Positions 17,678 through 27,096 of a stretch of 64,000 nt of DNA are shown here, in pieces. How positions within the stretch are numbered: position 1 is the stretch's first letter; every line of letters starts with the position of its first letter. A program made the position numbers and the translations under genes. Where the stretch lies: the NCBI GenBank assembly GCA_020854055.1, contig JADZGD010000036.1:1-64000 (forward strand). The letters are read 5' to 3'. The DNA comes from Bryobacterales bacterium. GTDB lineage: Bacteria > Acidobacteriota > Terriglobia > Bryobacterales > Bryobacteraceae. The notes below the pieces were generated by a model, which saw nothing but the letters and a program-made list of their open reading frames with translations, was not told where the DNA came from and made no database searches.

Positions 17678-18862
17678 ATGTGGCCCTTGCCGCAGGTAAA
17701 GGTATCGCGCAAGGGCGCCCTCAGAGTGGACTCGGGCCATCCGTGGATCTTTTCGAGCGACGTTGCCGCGCGAGACACCGGCGTCACGCCGGGATCCTCT
17801 GTTCGTGTCGTTGCCCCGGGCGGGAGAAGCCTCGGTACCGCGCACTACAGCACGGAATCGCAGATCACGCTTCGCATGCTCTCGCCGCGCGTTGAACCGA
17901 TCGATGAAAGCTTCTTTGAACGTCTCCTGCGCCAGGCCATCGGGTACCGCCGCTCTATCGTTAGCAACTCCAACGCCTACCGCGTAGTTTCCAGTGAAGC
18001 CGATGGCCTGCCGGGCCTTGTCGTCGACCGCTACGCCGGCAGTCTGTCGGTCCAGCTCCTCACCCAGGGCATGGACCGCCAGCAAGGCGTGATTCTCGCT
18101 CTTCTCGCCCGCCTTTTAGAGCCCGAAGCAATCGTGTTACGCAACGATGCCCCGGTACGGCGTAAGGAAGGGCTGCCACTTCTGAAAAGCGTCGTCAGCG
18201 GTACGGCCGCTCCGGCCGAAATCGAAATGAACGGCTTGAAACTGCGCGTAGATCTGCTCGGCGGCCAGAAGACTGGCGCCTTTCTCGACCAACGGGAAAA
18301 TTACCGTGTGGCTGAGTCCCTGGTTCGGGGAACGGCGCTGGACTGCTTTACCTCGACCGGTGGTTTTGCGCTGCATATGGCACGGAGAGCAGAACACGTG
18401 GAGGCCGTCGATAGCTCCTCGGATGCGCTGGAGTGCGCGTTGGCTAACGCCAGGGCCAACTCGCTCGACAACATTGAATTTCGCCATGCCGACGCCTTTG
18501 AGCTGCTGGCTTCCTACGCGTCCGGAGGCCGGCGCTATTCCGCCGTGGTGCTCGACCCTCCGGCTTTTGCCAAGTCGCGATCCAGCATTACAGGAGCGCT
18601 GCGTGGGTACAAAGAAATCAACCTGCGGGCGATGAGGCTTCTCGCTCCCGATGGTCTGCTGATCACCTGCTCCTGCTCCCATCATGTGAGTGAGGCCGAT
18701 CTGTTGGAGGTGGTGGCTTCGGCAGCGCTCGACGCCGGGCGCAAAGTGCGCATCCGTGAGCGCCGGACGCAGGCTCCGGATCATCCCATCCTGCTCACTG
18801 TGCCGGAGACGATGTACCTGAAGTGTCTGATTCTGGAGATGATACCGCCTTCAGAGGGTTAG
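17678..18862 (+). CDS. Class I SAM-dependent rRNA methyltransferase, RlmI-like
   Basis: 394 residues. An N-terminal PUA-like domain (KVSRKGALRVDSGHPWIFSSDV) precedes an RlmI/YccW-type methyltransferase: the SAM-binding region LDCFTSTGGFALHMARR and the catalytic DPPAFAKSRSSITGALRGYKEINLRAM, followed by LLITCSCSHHVSEADLL. RlmI methylates C5 of cytosine 1962 of 23S rRNA; a cytosine-C5 role here is inferred from the family. It starts on the base after the htpX stop, so it is probably co-transcribed with htpX. Confidence 0.88.
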   Translation: MWPLPQVKVSRKGALRVDSGHPWIFSSDVAARDTGVTPGSSVRVVAPGGRSLGTAHYSTESQITLRMLSPRVEPIDESFFERLLRQAIGYRRSIVSNSNAYRVVSSEADGLPGLVVDRYAGSLSVQLLTQGMDRQQGVILALLARLLEPEAIVLRNDAPVRRKEGLPLLKSVVSGTAAPAEIEMNGLKLRVDLLGGQKTGAFLDQRENYRVAESLVRGTALDCFTSTGGFALHMARRAEHVEAVDSSSDALECALANARANSLDNIEFRHADAFELLASYASGGRRYSAVVLDPPAFAKSRSSITGALRGYKEINLRAMRLLAPDGLLITCSCSHHVSEADLLEVVASAALDAGRKVRIRERRTQAPDHPILLTVPETMYLKCLILEMIPPSEG

Positions 18863-18878
18863 CCGACAAACCGCAGTG

Positions 18879-18912
18879 TCCCGCCCTGTAGTACCCAGCT
18901 GCAGGGCGGGAT
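18879..18912. terminator. Shared convergent terminator
   Basis: CCCGCCCTG and CAGGGCGGG arms form a GC-rich stem (extended by TAG/CTG around the ACCCAG loop) in the 59-bp gap between the convergent methyltransferase and RRM genes. ATTGAATTAA follows on the plus side and there is no long T-run on either strand, so it is a moderate bidirectional terminator at best. Confidence 0.55.
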
Positions 18913-18921
18913 TGAATTAAC

Positions 18922-19242
18922 TTACCATTCCGCACGGCCGGCGCTGAAACTTCGCGCCGCGCCCGAGCCGGACTCCCGGTTGCGGGCGGAATCGGCTGGA
19001 TTGGGCCGGGCTTCGTTTACAATGATCGTCCGCCCCATTAATACCTTTCCGTTACAGGACTGGATCGCCTGCTGTGCCTCGTCGTCTGACGTCACGTTGA
19101 CAAATCCGAATCCTCTCGATTCCCCGGAAAGGCGATCTCGAATCACGCTGATCTCGCTGGCGTTAATCCCAGCCTCAGCGAACCACGCCTGCAAATCGGT
19201 CTCCGTCGACCGGTATGGCAAATTACCGATAAACAATCTCAT
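18922..19242 (-). CDS. RNA-binding protein with a single RRM domain
   Basis: 106 residues. The RRM has RNP2 LFIGNLPYR at residues 3-11 and RNP1 RGFGFVNV around residues 43-50, with the beta4 NGKVLMGRTIIVNEA. A short arginine/serine/glycine tail (NRESGSGAARSFSAGRAEW) follows. Such small RRM proteins are cold-shock-type RNA chaperones in cyanobacteria and other phyla; a cold-shock role here is inference. It has a leader of up to 250 bp shared with the divergent small membrane protein gene. Confidence 0.93.
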   Translation of the reverse strand: MRLFIGNLPYRSTETDLQAWFAEAGINASEISVIRDRLSGESRGFGFVNVTSDDEAQQAIQSCNGKVLMGRTIIVNEARPNPADSARNRESGSGAARSFSAGRAEW

Positions 19243-19330
19243 CCTGACGCGAACCTTCTTTCATCCAAAATCTGCTTACGCACTGCAGCCAGGTAAGCTC
19301 TTTTAACGATAATTTCCAATACTTTATGGC

Positions 19331-19406
19331 ACAAGTGACAAACCGCATTCTCACGGTTACTCACTCGCAAGCCGGCTGTAACGGTTAGCGGCAGGTTGTC
19401 ACTTGT
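19331..19406. promoter_or_regulatory. Long-spaced inverted repeat in a divergent control region
   Basis: ACAAGTGACAA at 19331-19341 and TTGTCACTTGT at 19396-19406 are perfect 11-bp inverted copies 54 bp apart. They lie in the 253-bp region between the RRM gene (minus) and the small membrane-protein gene (plus). They could be paired operator sites or the arms of a large RNA stem. No confident gene was seen in the rest of this interval. Confidence 0.4.
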
Positions 19407-19495
19407 AAGCTTCTTCGGTAGGGTATATCGTGCAATCACCGTCCCGATGCGCGGTGAAGGCGTCTGGCGGTCCCAACCACGCAAAGGAGAGAACC

Positions 19496-19669
19496 ATGGA
19501 ATACGCCGTTGTCGCTTGCCTCTCCGTTATTGTGCTTTATGTGGCGCTCGAAGGTTGGACGTCCCTGGCACGTTTACATTCCTGGCATAAGTTATTGAAT
19601 CGATTGGATGAATTGGAGTGGGACCGGGTGGTTTCAAACCTTCGGGCCTCGGCCAGTCACAACCATTAG
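19496..19669 (+). CDS. Small single-pass membrane protein, unknown function
   Basis: 57 residues starting at the ATG 19496, preceded by AAAGGAGAG at good spacing. Residues 2-24 (EYAVVACLSVIVLYVALEGW and onward) form one membrane helix; the rest is a short soluble tail (HSWHKLLNRLDELEWDRVVSNLRASASHNH) that looks amphipathic. I do not recognise a family. It is divergent from the RRM gene and convergent with the HlyD gene, so it probably has its own promoter. The good ribosome-binding site is the main support for it being real. Confidence 0.6.
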   Translation: MEYAVVACLSVIVLYVALEGWTSLARLHSWHKLLNRLDELEWDRVVSNLRASASHNH

Positions 19670-19684
19670 CGATGGTCCGGGGTA

Positions 19685-20995
19685 TCAGGCGCCCGCGCTG
19701 GTTCTGACTTCATCTCCAGGCTCAAGCCCCGCAAGGATTTCGACTTCGATTTCGTTGGAGACGCCTGTCTTTACGTCACGCCGGACGAAGCCCGCGCCCT
19801 GCCTCAGCATGACATAGCTTTGTCCTCCGGCTTGCCGGATCGCGCTGCGCCTGCAGATCACGGCGTCCTGCTTACGCTCAATCTCAACGTCCGCACTGGC
19901 GGACAAGTCAGGAATGAGACGCGGGTCGGACTCGTCGATCTTGATACGGATTGGGACGTTGCGAATGTAGAAGTTCTGCCGTGGCCCGCTGATGGCCAGG
20001 GCTCCAATGCTGTATATGTGACCCTTGAGCCTAAGTCCGGGGAACGCATCAAGCTGAATCACGGCCGGCTGGCCAATGCGAAACTCCGTGCAATCGGACT
20101 GATTGACCGTTGCTTCCACCTGCATGGTACCGGTGTTCACAATCTTCATGAACAATTGTCCGGGGTAGACCTGATCCCCTTCCTGTACCTGTGTGGTCTC
20201 TGTGCCACTCCAGAGTGACGATAAAACGACCAGGCCATCCATCGGAGCCATGATCGTGAAGCGCGTCAGGTCGTGAGCGTGACGGTCCCGATGGCGTCTC
20301 TGACGAAGCGAGGTAATCTCCAGAATCCGCAACTCGGATCGTTGGGAGTCTTTCTTGTTCTTGAGATCGGCAATCGATTCCTTATACCGGGCTTGGTTCT
20401 CGTCGACGGCCAGTTTCAGCAGCTCCTGGTCGATGCCGGTTCGAATTTCCAGCGCCTTCAAATCCCACTGCGACTTGTCCAGATCGGCCTTTACCACCCT
20501 CGCCGTCTGTACAATTTGATCGTATTCGACGGCCTGTTCAGCGGCTCGCTTGCGAACATCCGCTTCGGCCTGGCGTACGGTGTCGCTCACATCATCAACG
20601 TGATCGGCTAGCGATTGTCCATCCAGTTGCGCCAGTAATTCTCCCTTGCGGACAAACGCACCGCCCTTGGCCAACTTCATGAGGATGAGGTTCTGGCCCG
20701 ACTCGGGTCCGATAATGCGGGGAGCCCGTACGCTGGCAAAGTCCCGCGCCGCGGTCTGCCCGCTGGCGCGAACCGTGCGCAGCAGCGTTCCGCGGCTAAT
20801 CCGCGAGGTGCGAATGAGGGTTACCGGAGCCTGCCGCGTCGCGCGGGATCGAAGCAGGAAATAGGCGCCCGCGGCCAGAACGACCAGTCCGGCTGCCAGA
20901 ATGATCCAGCCCGGCCGGCGGGATCGCCCTTCCGGAGCCGGGCTGTGCGGAGGATGCGGTTGTGGCCGGGCGGCCGGGCTGACAGATGACGGCAT
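19685..20995 (-). CDS. HlyD/RND-type membrane fusion (periplasmic adaptor) protein
   Basis: 436 residues. A proline-rich cytoplasmic start is followed by one membrane helix (about residues 28-48, PGWIILAAGLVVLAAGAYFLL). Then comes a lipoyl-like half (GGAFVRKGELLAQLDGQSL), a long coiled coil (about 120-230, with DVRKRAAEQAVEYDQIVQTARVV) and the second half IMAPMDGLVVLSSLW with beta-barrel GQPAVIQLDAFPGLRLKG. It would link an inner-membrane transporter to an outer-membrane channel. No ABC or RND transporter is adjacent, so the partner must be elsewhere. Confidence 0.85.
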   Translation of the reverse strand: MPSSVSPAARPQPHPPHSPAPEGRSRRPGWIILAAGLVVLAAGAYFLLRSRATRQAPVTLIRTSRISRGTLLRTVRASGQTAARDFASVRAPRIIGPESGQNLILMKLAKGGAFVRKGELLAQLDGQSLADHVDDVSDTVRQAEADVRKRAAEQAVEYDQIVQTARVVKADLDKSQWDLKALEIRTGIDQELLKLAVDENQARYKESIADLKNKKDSQRSELRILEITSLRQRRHRDRHAHDLTRFTIMAPMDGLVVLSSLWSGTETTQVQEGDQVYPGQLFMKIVNTGTMQVEATVNQSDCTEFRIGQPAVIQLDAFPGLRLKGHIYSIGALAISGPRQNFYIRNVPIRIKIDESDPRLIPDLSASADVEIERKQDAVICRRSAIRQAGGQSYVMLRQGAGFVRRDVKTGVSNEIEVEILAGLEPGDEVRTSAGA

Positions 20996-21073
20996 CGGGT
21001 TCCTACCAAAGATGATACGACGATCCGGAGACCATCGCTGGTTACCCGACCCGGTGCGCCCGCTTTCCGATCG

Positions 21074-21772
21074 TCAGGCTCTCTTCCGGCGGCGGGCCGC
21101 CCAACCGGTGACCACGAGGCCAACCGTCAGCAGAGCCAGTGTCGAGGGCTCCGGAACCGGCGAGAGATTTCCCTCCGCCTTGTCAACCTGCAAGCGAAAT
21201 CCCGATACGTTCATCGGGTAGAGGAATGAGGTGTTGCTCAACGCAAAACTCAGCGTATTGATTCCGGAATTGAACGCGTAGGAGCTACCGTCCAGACTCA
21301 CCGGCATCCCGGTGGGATCGACGAAGTTGATCGGATCGGAAATCGCCGCACCCGTCGCCACCCCGTTCAGGAATACGCTGGAGACGGTGTTGTCAGCCCA
21401 TATCCGGAATTGAAGAGAAACCGAGATGGGGTCGAATCCGGTCAGGTCGAACTGCGTCTGATATTGAAATTCGCCGAGGTTATCGCCGTTGCTGAGGTCA
21501 CCCTGGGCAGTGATCCATTGAGAGTTGCTGTCGTTCGAGAACCATCCCCCGATCACTCCTACGGGAAACGCCGGTGGCACCGGGTTCGGCGTGACGTACG
21601 CATCGTAGGGTACCGTGTCGTAGGTGATCGGTCCGGACGGCGTCGTGACAACCTGGTAAGCGTTGTCGCGATTACCGGTAACGTCTGTGCCGGTGCTGAC
21701 AAATGTCGTGATCTGGGTAGCGCTTAACGGAAGCGCAACTGCCAGAATCGATGTAACAAGATATGTTCTCAT
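21074..21772 (-). CDS. PEP-CTERM sorting domain protein
   Basis: 232 residues. The N-terminal signal peptide (RTYLVTSILAVALPLSATQ) and the C-terminal PEP-CTERM signal (VPEPSTLALLTVGLVVTGW then AARRRKRA) are clear. Between them is a beta-rich extracellular domain of about 180 residues with no recognised catalytic motif (FQYQTQFDLTGFDPISVSLQFRIWAD). PEP-CTERM proteins are processed by exosortase/EpsH and exported, often with exopolysaccharide. No exosortase gene is in this window. Function beyond surface export is unknown. Confidence 0.88.
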   Translation of the reverse strand: MRTYLVTSILAVALPLSATQITTFVSTGTDVTGNRDNAYQVVTTPSGPITYDTVPYDAYVTPNPVPPAFPVGVIGGWFSNDSNSQWITAQGDLSNGDNLGEFQYQTQFDLTGFDPISVSLQFRIWADNTVSSVFLNGVATGAAISDPINFVDPTGMPVSLDGSSYAFNSGINTLSFALSNTSFLYPMNVSGFRLQVDKAEGNLSPVPEPSTLALLTVGLVVTGWAARRRKRA

Positions 21773-22340
21773 AGCCGTGGTTCCACCCCCACTGTTAACA
21801 TCCGCTGGAAGAAACGGTCAAGTACTGTAAGTTATGGAGTACTAGGGTATGTGACCGAGTTTGTCGCTCGGCGAAATGGCACCGTTGTCACCCGTACCGG
21901 ACCGTACCCTGGGAGATTAATCCTCTGAATTGCGTTCGATTGTGCAGCCTGCACATTCCGTCGGCGTACCCGTTCCAAACGCAGATACTGCCGAAGCCGG
22001 TACCGAGCCGCCCAGTACCGCCATCTCTTCCCGATTGGGGACGGCACGGTGCAACTGCCTGTCCGGTCTCCACCAGACCGCGCCGCCGAATAGGGTTATT
22101 TGCCCCAGCGTAATTGAGGCATTGGGCTCAGTTTATCCGCTTGGATCGGAGCTGAGTGATTTCACGCTATATTCGCGTCCTGCACGCCGTCCGATTCCAG
22201 ATGCCGCTTTTTGTAGCGGTTAGCCCCAAATAATTAGGAGAACAGGATCGTATACTATAATTGAATTTCGGTGTTTTGCACGATCCGGCGGGTGGACTGA
22301 AAAATGCTCTGCTCCCGGCAGGCGTACGGACGTTGACACA
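21773..22340. other. 568-bp intergenic region, nothing firm
   Basis: This is the divergent space between the PEP-CTERM gene and the pyruvate:ferredoxin oxidoreductase gene. TATACTATAAT at 22251-22261 could be a -10 element for the oxidoreductase, but no convincing -35 lies 16-18 bp upstream. Several GTACC/GGTAC motifs recur between 21880 and 22030 without a regular period. Short ORFs here lack ribosome-binding sites and family features. I see no RNA gene. Confidence 0.4.
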
Positions 22341-25300
22341 ATGACGAGACCCAAAGTAACCATCGACGGCAATGAAGCGGCGGCATACGTAGCTCATAAA
22401 ATCAACGAAGTAATCGCGATCTATCCCATCACTCCCTCTTCGCCCATGGGAGAGTGGTCCGATCAATGGTCGAGTGAGAACAAGCCGAACATCTGGGGCA
22501 GTGTCCCCACCGTAGTGGAGATGCAGAGCGAAGGTGGAGCTGCCGGAGCGCTGCACGGCGCGTTGCAGGCCGGCACGCTGGCCACCACCTTTACTTCATC
22601 GCAGGGCCTCCTGCTGATGATTCCCAATATGTACAAGATCGCCGGGGAGCTGACGCCCACGGTGATCCACGTGGCGGCCCGTTCCATCGCCTCCCAGGCG
22701 CTGTCGATTTTCGGCGATCACCAGGATGTGATGTCGGTGCGTGCCAGCGGATTTGGACAGTTGGCGTCCAATTCGGTGCAGGAAGTGATGGACTTCGCGC
22801 TGATTTCCCAGGCCGCATCACTGGAATCCCGCCTGCCGTTCATTCACTTCTTCGACGGCTTCCGCACCTCGCACGAGGTGGCGAAGGTAGAGCAGTTGAG
22901 CATGGACGACATGCGCGCCATGATCGACGACGATCTGGTGCGGGAACATCGCGCCCGCGCGCTCACGCCCGAAAAGCCGGTGCTGCGCGGTACGGCGCAG
23001 AACCCGGACGTCTATTTCCAAGGCCGCGAGACGGTCAATCCTTATTACCTGGCTTGTCCGACCATCGTCCAGAACGCGATGGACAAATTCGCGTCGCTTG
23101 TTGGCCGCCAGTATCACCTGTTCGACTACCTCGGCGCGCCCGACGCCGAACGCGTGCTGATTGTGATGGGCTCCGGCGCTGAAGTGGTGCAGGAGACCGT
23201 GGAGCACCTGGCCGCCCAGGGCGAAAAGGTGGGTCTGGTAAAGGTTCACCTGTTCCGCCCGTTCTCGAGCGAGCACTTCCTGGCGGCGCTGCCGAAGTCC
23301 GTGAAGGCGATCTCGGTCCTCGATCGCACCAAGGAACCCGGCTCGCTCGGTGAGCCGCTCTACCAGGACATCCTTACCGTGCTCGCCGAGGCACTGGCCT
23401 CAGGCACGCTGCCGTTCGAGAAAATGCCCAAACTGGTGGGCGGACGCTACGGCCTTTCGTCCAAAGAATTTACGCCGGCGATGGTGAAGGCGGTGCTGGA
23501 CAACCTGCTCATCGCCGCGCCGAAGAATCACTTTACCATCGGTATCTACGACGACGTCACCCACACCAGTCTGGACTTCGATCCTGCTTTTTCGACAGAA
23601 GACCCCCAAACGGTGCGTGCGCTGTTCTACGGCCTGGGCGCCGACGGCACGGTGGGTGCTAACAAGAACTCCATCAAAATCATCGGTGAGGACACGGACA
23701 ACCATGCCCAGGGCTACTTTGTCTACGACTCGAAGAAGTCTGGTTCGGTGACCATCTCGCACCTCCGCTTCGGTCCCAGGCCGATTCACTCCTCTTACCT
23801 GATCAGCCGGGCGAATTTCGTCGCCTGCCACCAGTTCAACTTTCTCGAAAAGCTCGACGTGCTGAAGCATGCGGAAACGGGAGCCACCTTCCTGCTCAAT
23901 AGCCCGTTCGGCGCCGGCGAGGTCTGGGATACGCTCCCCCGCAAAGTGCAGCAGCAGATCATCTCGAAGAAGCTGAAGTTCTATGTCATCGACGGTTATG
24001 GCGTGGGCCGCGAAACCGGAATGGGCGTGCGCATCAACACCATCATGCAGACCTGCTTCTTCGCCATTAGCGGTGTGCTGCCGCGCGAAGAGGCGATTGC
24101 CGCGATCAAGCGCGCCATCGAGAAGACCTACGGCCGGCGCGGTGAAGCGGTCGTAAAGAAAAATTTTGCCGCCGTCGATGCGGCTCTCGATCACCTGCAT
24201 GAGGTCCAGGTGCCCGCCGAAGCCACCAGCCGGATCGCCCTCCGGCCGCCGGTGCCGCCGCAGGCGCCGGAATTCGTGCAGAGGGTGCTCGCTCCCATCA
24301 TTGCCGGTGACGGTGACCTGCTGCCAGTAAGCGCTCTTACGGTAGACGGAACCTTCCCCACGGCCACCGCGCAGTGGGAGAAGCGCAACATCGCGCTGGA
24401 GATTCCGGAGTGGGACGAAGTGCTCTGCATCCAGTGCGGTAAGTGCGTGCTGGTATGCCCGCATTCGGTCATTCGCGCCAAAGTATACGATTCCGACAAG
24501 TTGCATGGCGCTCCGGAGACCTTCAAGGCGGTGCCCGCGCGTTGGAAAGACTTCAAAGAGATGAAGTATACCCTCCAGGTGGCTCCGGAAGATTGCACCG
24601 GGTGCGCGCTCTGCGTCCAAGCCTGCCCGGTGAAGGACAAGACCGAGCCGAAGCGCCGGGCCATCAACATGGTGCCGCAGAGTCCGCTGCGCGAGCCCGA
24701 AGCCCACAACTGGGACTTCTTCCTCGGCCTGCCGGAGATAGACCGTTCGTTGCTCAGCCTCAGCCAGGTGAAAGACGGCCAGTTGCTTCAACCCCTGTTC
24801 GAGTTTTCAGGCGCCTGCTCGGGCTGCGGTGAGACTCCGTATATCAAGCTGATGACGCAACTGTTCGGTGACCGGGCGTTGTGCGCCAATGCCACCGGCT
24901 GCTCGTCGATCTACGGCGGCAACCTGCCGACGACGCCCTATTGCGTTAACGAATCCGGCCGCGGACCTTCCTGGTCGAATTCGCTGTTTGAGGATAACGC
25001 CGAGTTCGGTCTCGGCCTACGGTTGAGCGTCGATAAGCAGACCGAATTCGCCCGGGAACTGATCCAGCGGTTGGCCTCCGGCATTGGCCAGGAACTGGCG
25101 GACGGCCTGCTGAACGCCGACCAGTCGAATGAGGCCGGCCTCCGTACCCAGCGGGAACGCGTCGCGGAGCTGAAGAAACTGCTTGCCACGGCAACGGATC
25201 CCGACGCCCGGAACCTGCTGGCTGTGGCCGACATGCTCGTGAAGAAGAGCGTCTGGATCATCGGCGGCGACGGCTGGGCTTATGACATCGGCTACGGCGG

Positions 25301-25967
25301 CCTGGACCACGTGCTGGCGTCCGGGCGCAACGTGAATGTGTTGGTGCTCGATACCGAGGTCTACTCCAATACGGGTGGGCAGATGTCGAAATCCACGCCG
25401 CGCGGCGCGGTAGCGAAGTTCGCCGCCGCGGGCAAGCCGGCCGGAAAAAAGGACCTGGCGCTGATGGCCGTCAACTATGGCAACGTCTATGTGGCCCGGG
25501 TGGCGATGGGCGGCAGTGACATGCAGACGGTGAAGACGTTCCTCGAAGCCGAAGCTTACGACGGACCTTCCCTGATCATCGCCTACAGCCACTGCATCGC
25601 TCACGGCTATGACATGCAGTTCGGCCTGGAGCAGCAGAAGTTGGCCGTCCAGTCCGGATATTGGCCCATGTTCCGCTACAACCCGAAGCTGGCCGAGCAG
25701 GGCAAGAATCCATTTCAGCTCGATTCCAAGGCGCCTGCCATTGCGCTCGACAAGTACATCTATAACGAGACGCGGTACACCATGCTGCGCCACAGTGATC
25801 CGGTGCGCGCGGCCGAGTTGCTGAAACAAGCGCAGCAGGACGTTTACAACCGTTGGAAAATCTACGAGCACATGGCATCCATGCCGCCCCCGGCCGCCGG
25901 TGGCGCGCCCTCCGCTCCTGCTGACCGAGAGCAGAAAGGGACTGTGAAGGAGTCAACTAATGCCTGA
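22341..25967 (+). CDS. nifJ: Pyruvate:ferredoxin (flavodoxin) oxidoreductase
   Basis: 1208 residues, the fused single-chain form. Domain order: pyrimidine-binding domain ([33 protein letters not shown]), domain II/III with the [15 protein letters not shown] block, a two-cluster ferredoxin domain with [12 protein letters not shown] near residue 695 and [12 protein letters not shown] near 752, then the C-terminal thiamine diphosphate domain with the proximal-cluster CSGCGETPY near 824 and [12 protein letters not shown] near 975. It interconverts pyruvate + CoA and acetyl-CoA + CO2 with ferredoxin, implying low-potential electron metabolism. It overlaps the next gene by 8 bp. Confidence 0.98.
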   Translation: MTRPKVTIDGNEAAAYVAHKINEVIAIYPITPSSPMGEWSDQWSSENKPNIWGSVPTVVEMQSEGGAAGALHGALQAGTLATTFTSSQGLLLMIPNMYKIAGELTPTVIHVAARSIASQALSIFGDHQDVMSVRASGFGQLASNSVQEVMDFALISQAASLESRLPFIHFFDGFRTSHEVAKVEQLSMDDMRAMIDDDLVREHRARALTPEKPVLRGTAQNPDVYFQGRETVNPYYLACPTIVQNAMDKFASLVGRQYHLFDYLGAPDAERVLIVMGSGAEVVQETVEHLAAQGEKVGLVKVHLFRPFSSEHFLAALPKSVKAISVLDRTKEPGSLGEPLYQDILTVLAEALASGTLPFEKMPKLVGGRYGLSSKEFTPAMVKAVLDNLLIAAPKNHFTIGIYDDVTHTSLDFDPAFSTEDPQTVRALFYGLGADGTVGANKNSIKIIGEDTDNHAQGYFVYDSKKSGSVTISHLRFGPRPIHSSYLISRANFVACHQFNFLEKLDVLKHAETGATFLLNSPFGAGEVWDTLPRKVQQQIISKKLKFYVIDGYGVGRETGMGVRINTIMQTCFFAISGVLPREEAIAAIKRAIEKTYGRRGEAVVKKNFAAVDAALDHLHEVQVPAEATSRIALRPPVPPQAPEFVQRVLAPIIAGDGDLLPVSALTVDGTFPTATAQWEKRNIALEIPEWDEVLCIQCGKCVLVCPHSVIRAKVYDSDKLHGAPETFKAVPARWKDFKEMKYTLQVAPEDCTGCALCVQACPVKDKTEPKRRAINMVPQSPLREPEAHNWDFFLGLPEIDRSLLSLSQVKDGQLLQPLFEFSGACSGCGETPYIKLMTQLFGDRALCANATGCSSIYGGNLPTTPYCVNESGRGPSWSNSLFEDNAEFGLGLRLSVDKQTEFARELIQRLASGIGQELADGLLNADQSNEAGLRTQRERVAELKKLLATATDPDARNLLAVADMLVKKSVWIIGGDGWAYDIGYGGLDHVLASGRNVNVLVLDTEVYSNTGGQMSKSTPRGAVAKFAAAGKPAGKKDLALMAVNYGNVYVARVAMGGSDMQTVKTFLEAEAYDGPSLIIAYSHCIAHGYDMQFGLEQQKLAVQSGYWPMFRYNPKLAEQGKNPFQLDSKAPAIALDKYIYNETRYTMLRHSDPVRAAELLKQAQQDVYNRWKIYEHMASMPPPAAGGAPSAPADREQKGTVKESTNA

Positions 25968-26970
25968 TCTCTCAACTACTTACCTTGGCTTGCGATTGAA
26001 GAACCCGCTGGTGGCCTCCCCAGGACCATACTGCAAGGATGTGGCCAACATCCTGCGGCTCGAAGACGCCGGCGTATCGGCGGTCGTGCTGCACTCGCTG
26101 TTTGAGGAGCAGATCAATCTGGAAAGCAATGAACTGGACCGGTATCTCTCCGAGCACACGGAGAGCTTTGCCGAATCGCTCAATTACTTCCCTGATATGG
26201 GTGAGTACAACGTGGGCCCGGAAGGCTATCTTAACCTCATCCGTAAAGCCAAGCAGGCCGTCGATCTGCCGGTCATCGGCAGCCTGAACGGCGTCTCCAC
26301 CGGCGGCTGGATTCGCTATGCGCGGGAAATCGAGCAGGCCGGCGCGGATGCCCTGGAGCTGAACATTTACTACCTGGCGACCGACGCGTCCATGACCAGC
26401 CAGAAAATCGACCAGATGTACGTCGACCTGGTAGGCCATATCCGCTCGAGCGTGCGCATCCCGGTGGCCGTTAAGCTGGGTCCGTATTTCACCGCCATCC
26501 CCAATATTGCCAGCCGCCTGGATCAGGCTGGAGCGAATGGCCTGGTGCTGTTCAACCGCTTTTACCAGCCCGATTTCGACCTGGAATCGCTGGAAGTAGC
26601 ACCTAACCTCGTACTTAGCAGTTCGGCCGAACTGCTGACCAGGATTCACTGGGTGGCGATTCTGTTCGGCAAGGTCAAGGCCGATCTGGCCATCACCGGC
26701 GGTATCCACACCGGTCAGGACATCATCAAGTCGATGATGGCCGGCGCCCGGGTCGCCATGACCACTTCCGCTCTGTTGCGGCACGGCATCGAGTTCGCCA
26801 CCGTCATGCTGAACGGGCTCGAAGAGTGGATGGAAGAGCACGAGTACGAGTCGATCGCCTCCATGCATGGAAGCATGAGCGCAAGACGGGTAGCCGAGCC
26901 GGCCGCGTTTGAGCGCGCGAACTATATGAAAGTGCTCAGTAGCTACGTTATGAAGACGGTACGCGGCTGA
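25960..26970 (+). CDS. Dihydroorotate dehydrogenase-like FMN protein
   Basis: 336 residues with the DHOD-type TIM-barrel pattern: [20 protein letters not shown] at the start, [45 protein letters not shown], and [31 protein letters not shown] for FMN phosphate binding. It starts inside the nifJ 3' end behind AAGGAG, so it is translationally coupled. The segment around residues 100-140 ([19 protein letters not shown]) differs from PyrD, so pyrimidine synthesis is unlikely; a role tied to pyruvate oxidoreductase redox chemistry is inference. Confidence 0.88.
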   Translation: MPDLSTTYLGLRLKNPLVASPGPYCKDVANILRLEDAGVSAVVLHSLFEEQINLESNELDRYLSEHTESFAESLNYFPDMGEYNVGPEGYLNLIRKAKQAVDLPVIGSLNGVSTGGWIRYAREIEQAGADALELNIYYLATDASMTSQKIDQMYVDLVGHIRSSVRIPVAVKLGPYFTAIPNIASRLDQAGANGLVLFNRFYQPDFDLESLEVAPNLVLSSSAELLTRIHWVAILFGKVKADLAITGGIHTGQDIIKSMMAGARVAMTTSALLRHGIEFATVMLNGLEEWMEEHEYESIASMHGSMSARRVAEPAAFERANYMKVLSSYVMKTVRG

Positions 26971-27096
26971 TCTTTCTTTTGACTCTGGTCATGCTCCGGG
27001 GCGGGTCCGGTTCCCACGGGCTCGCCCTTGCCTTATCGTGAACTCGCCCCAGGCAACCCCTCCGGCTTTTTCAACGTCCAATATGTCTTAATAGTG

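Noticed and set aside
19239-19484. An 81-codon minus-strand frame overlapping the start of the RRM gene
   Set aside because: No ribosome-binding site and no recognisable family; its CHLC motif alone is not enough. It more likely represents the RRM leader.
22251-22261. TATACTATAAT as a promoter for the pyruvate:ferredoxin oxidoreductase gene
   Set aside because: No -35-like hexamer lies at 16-18 bp; the match to a -10 alone is too weak to list as a promoter.
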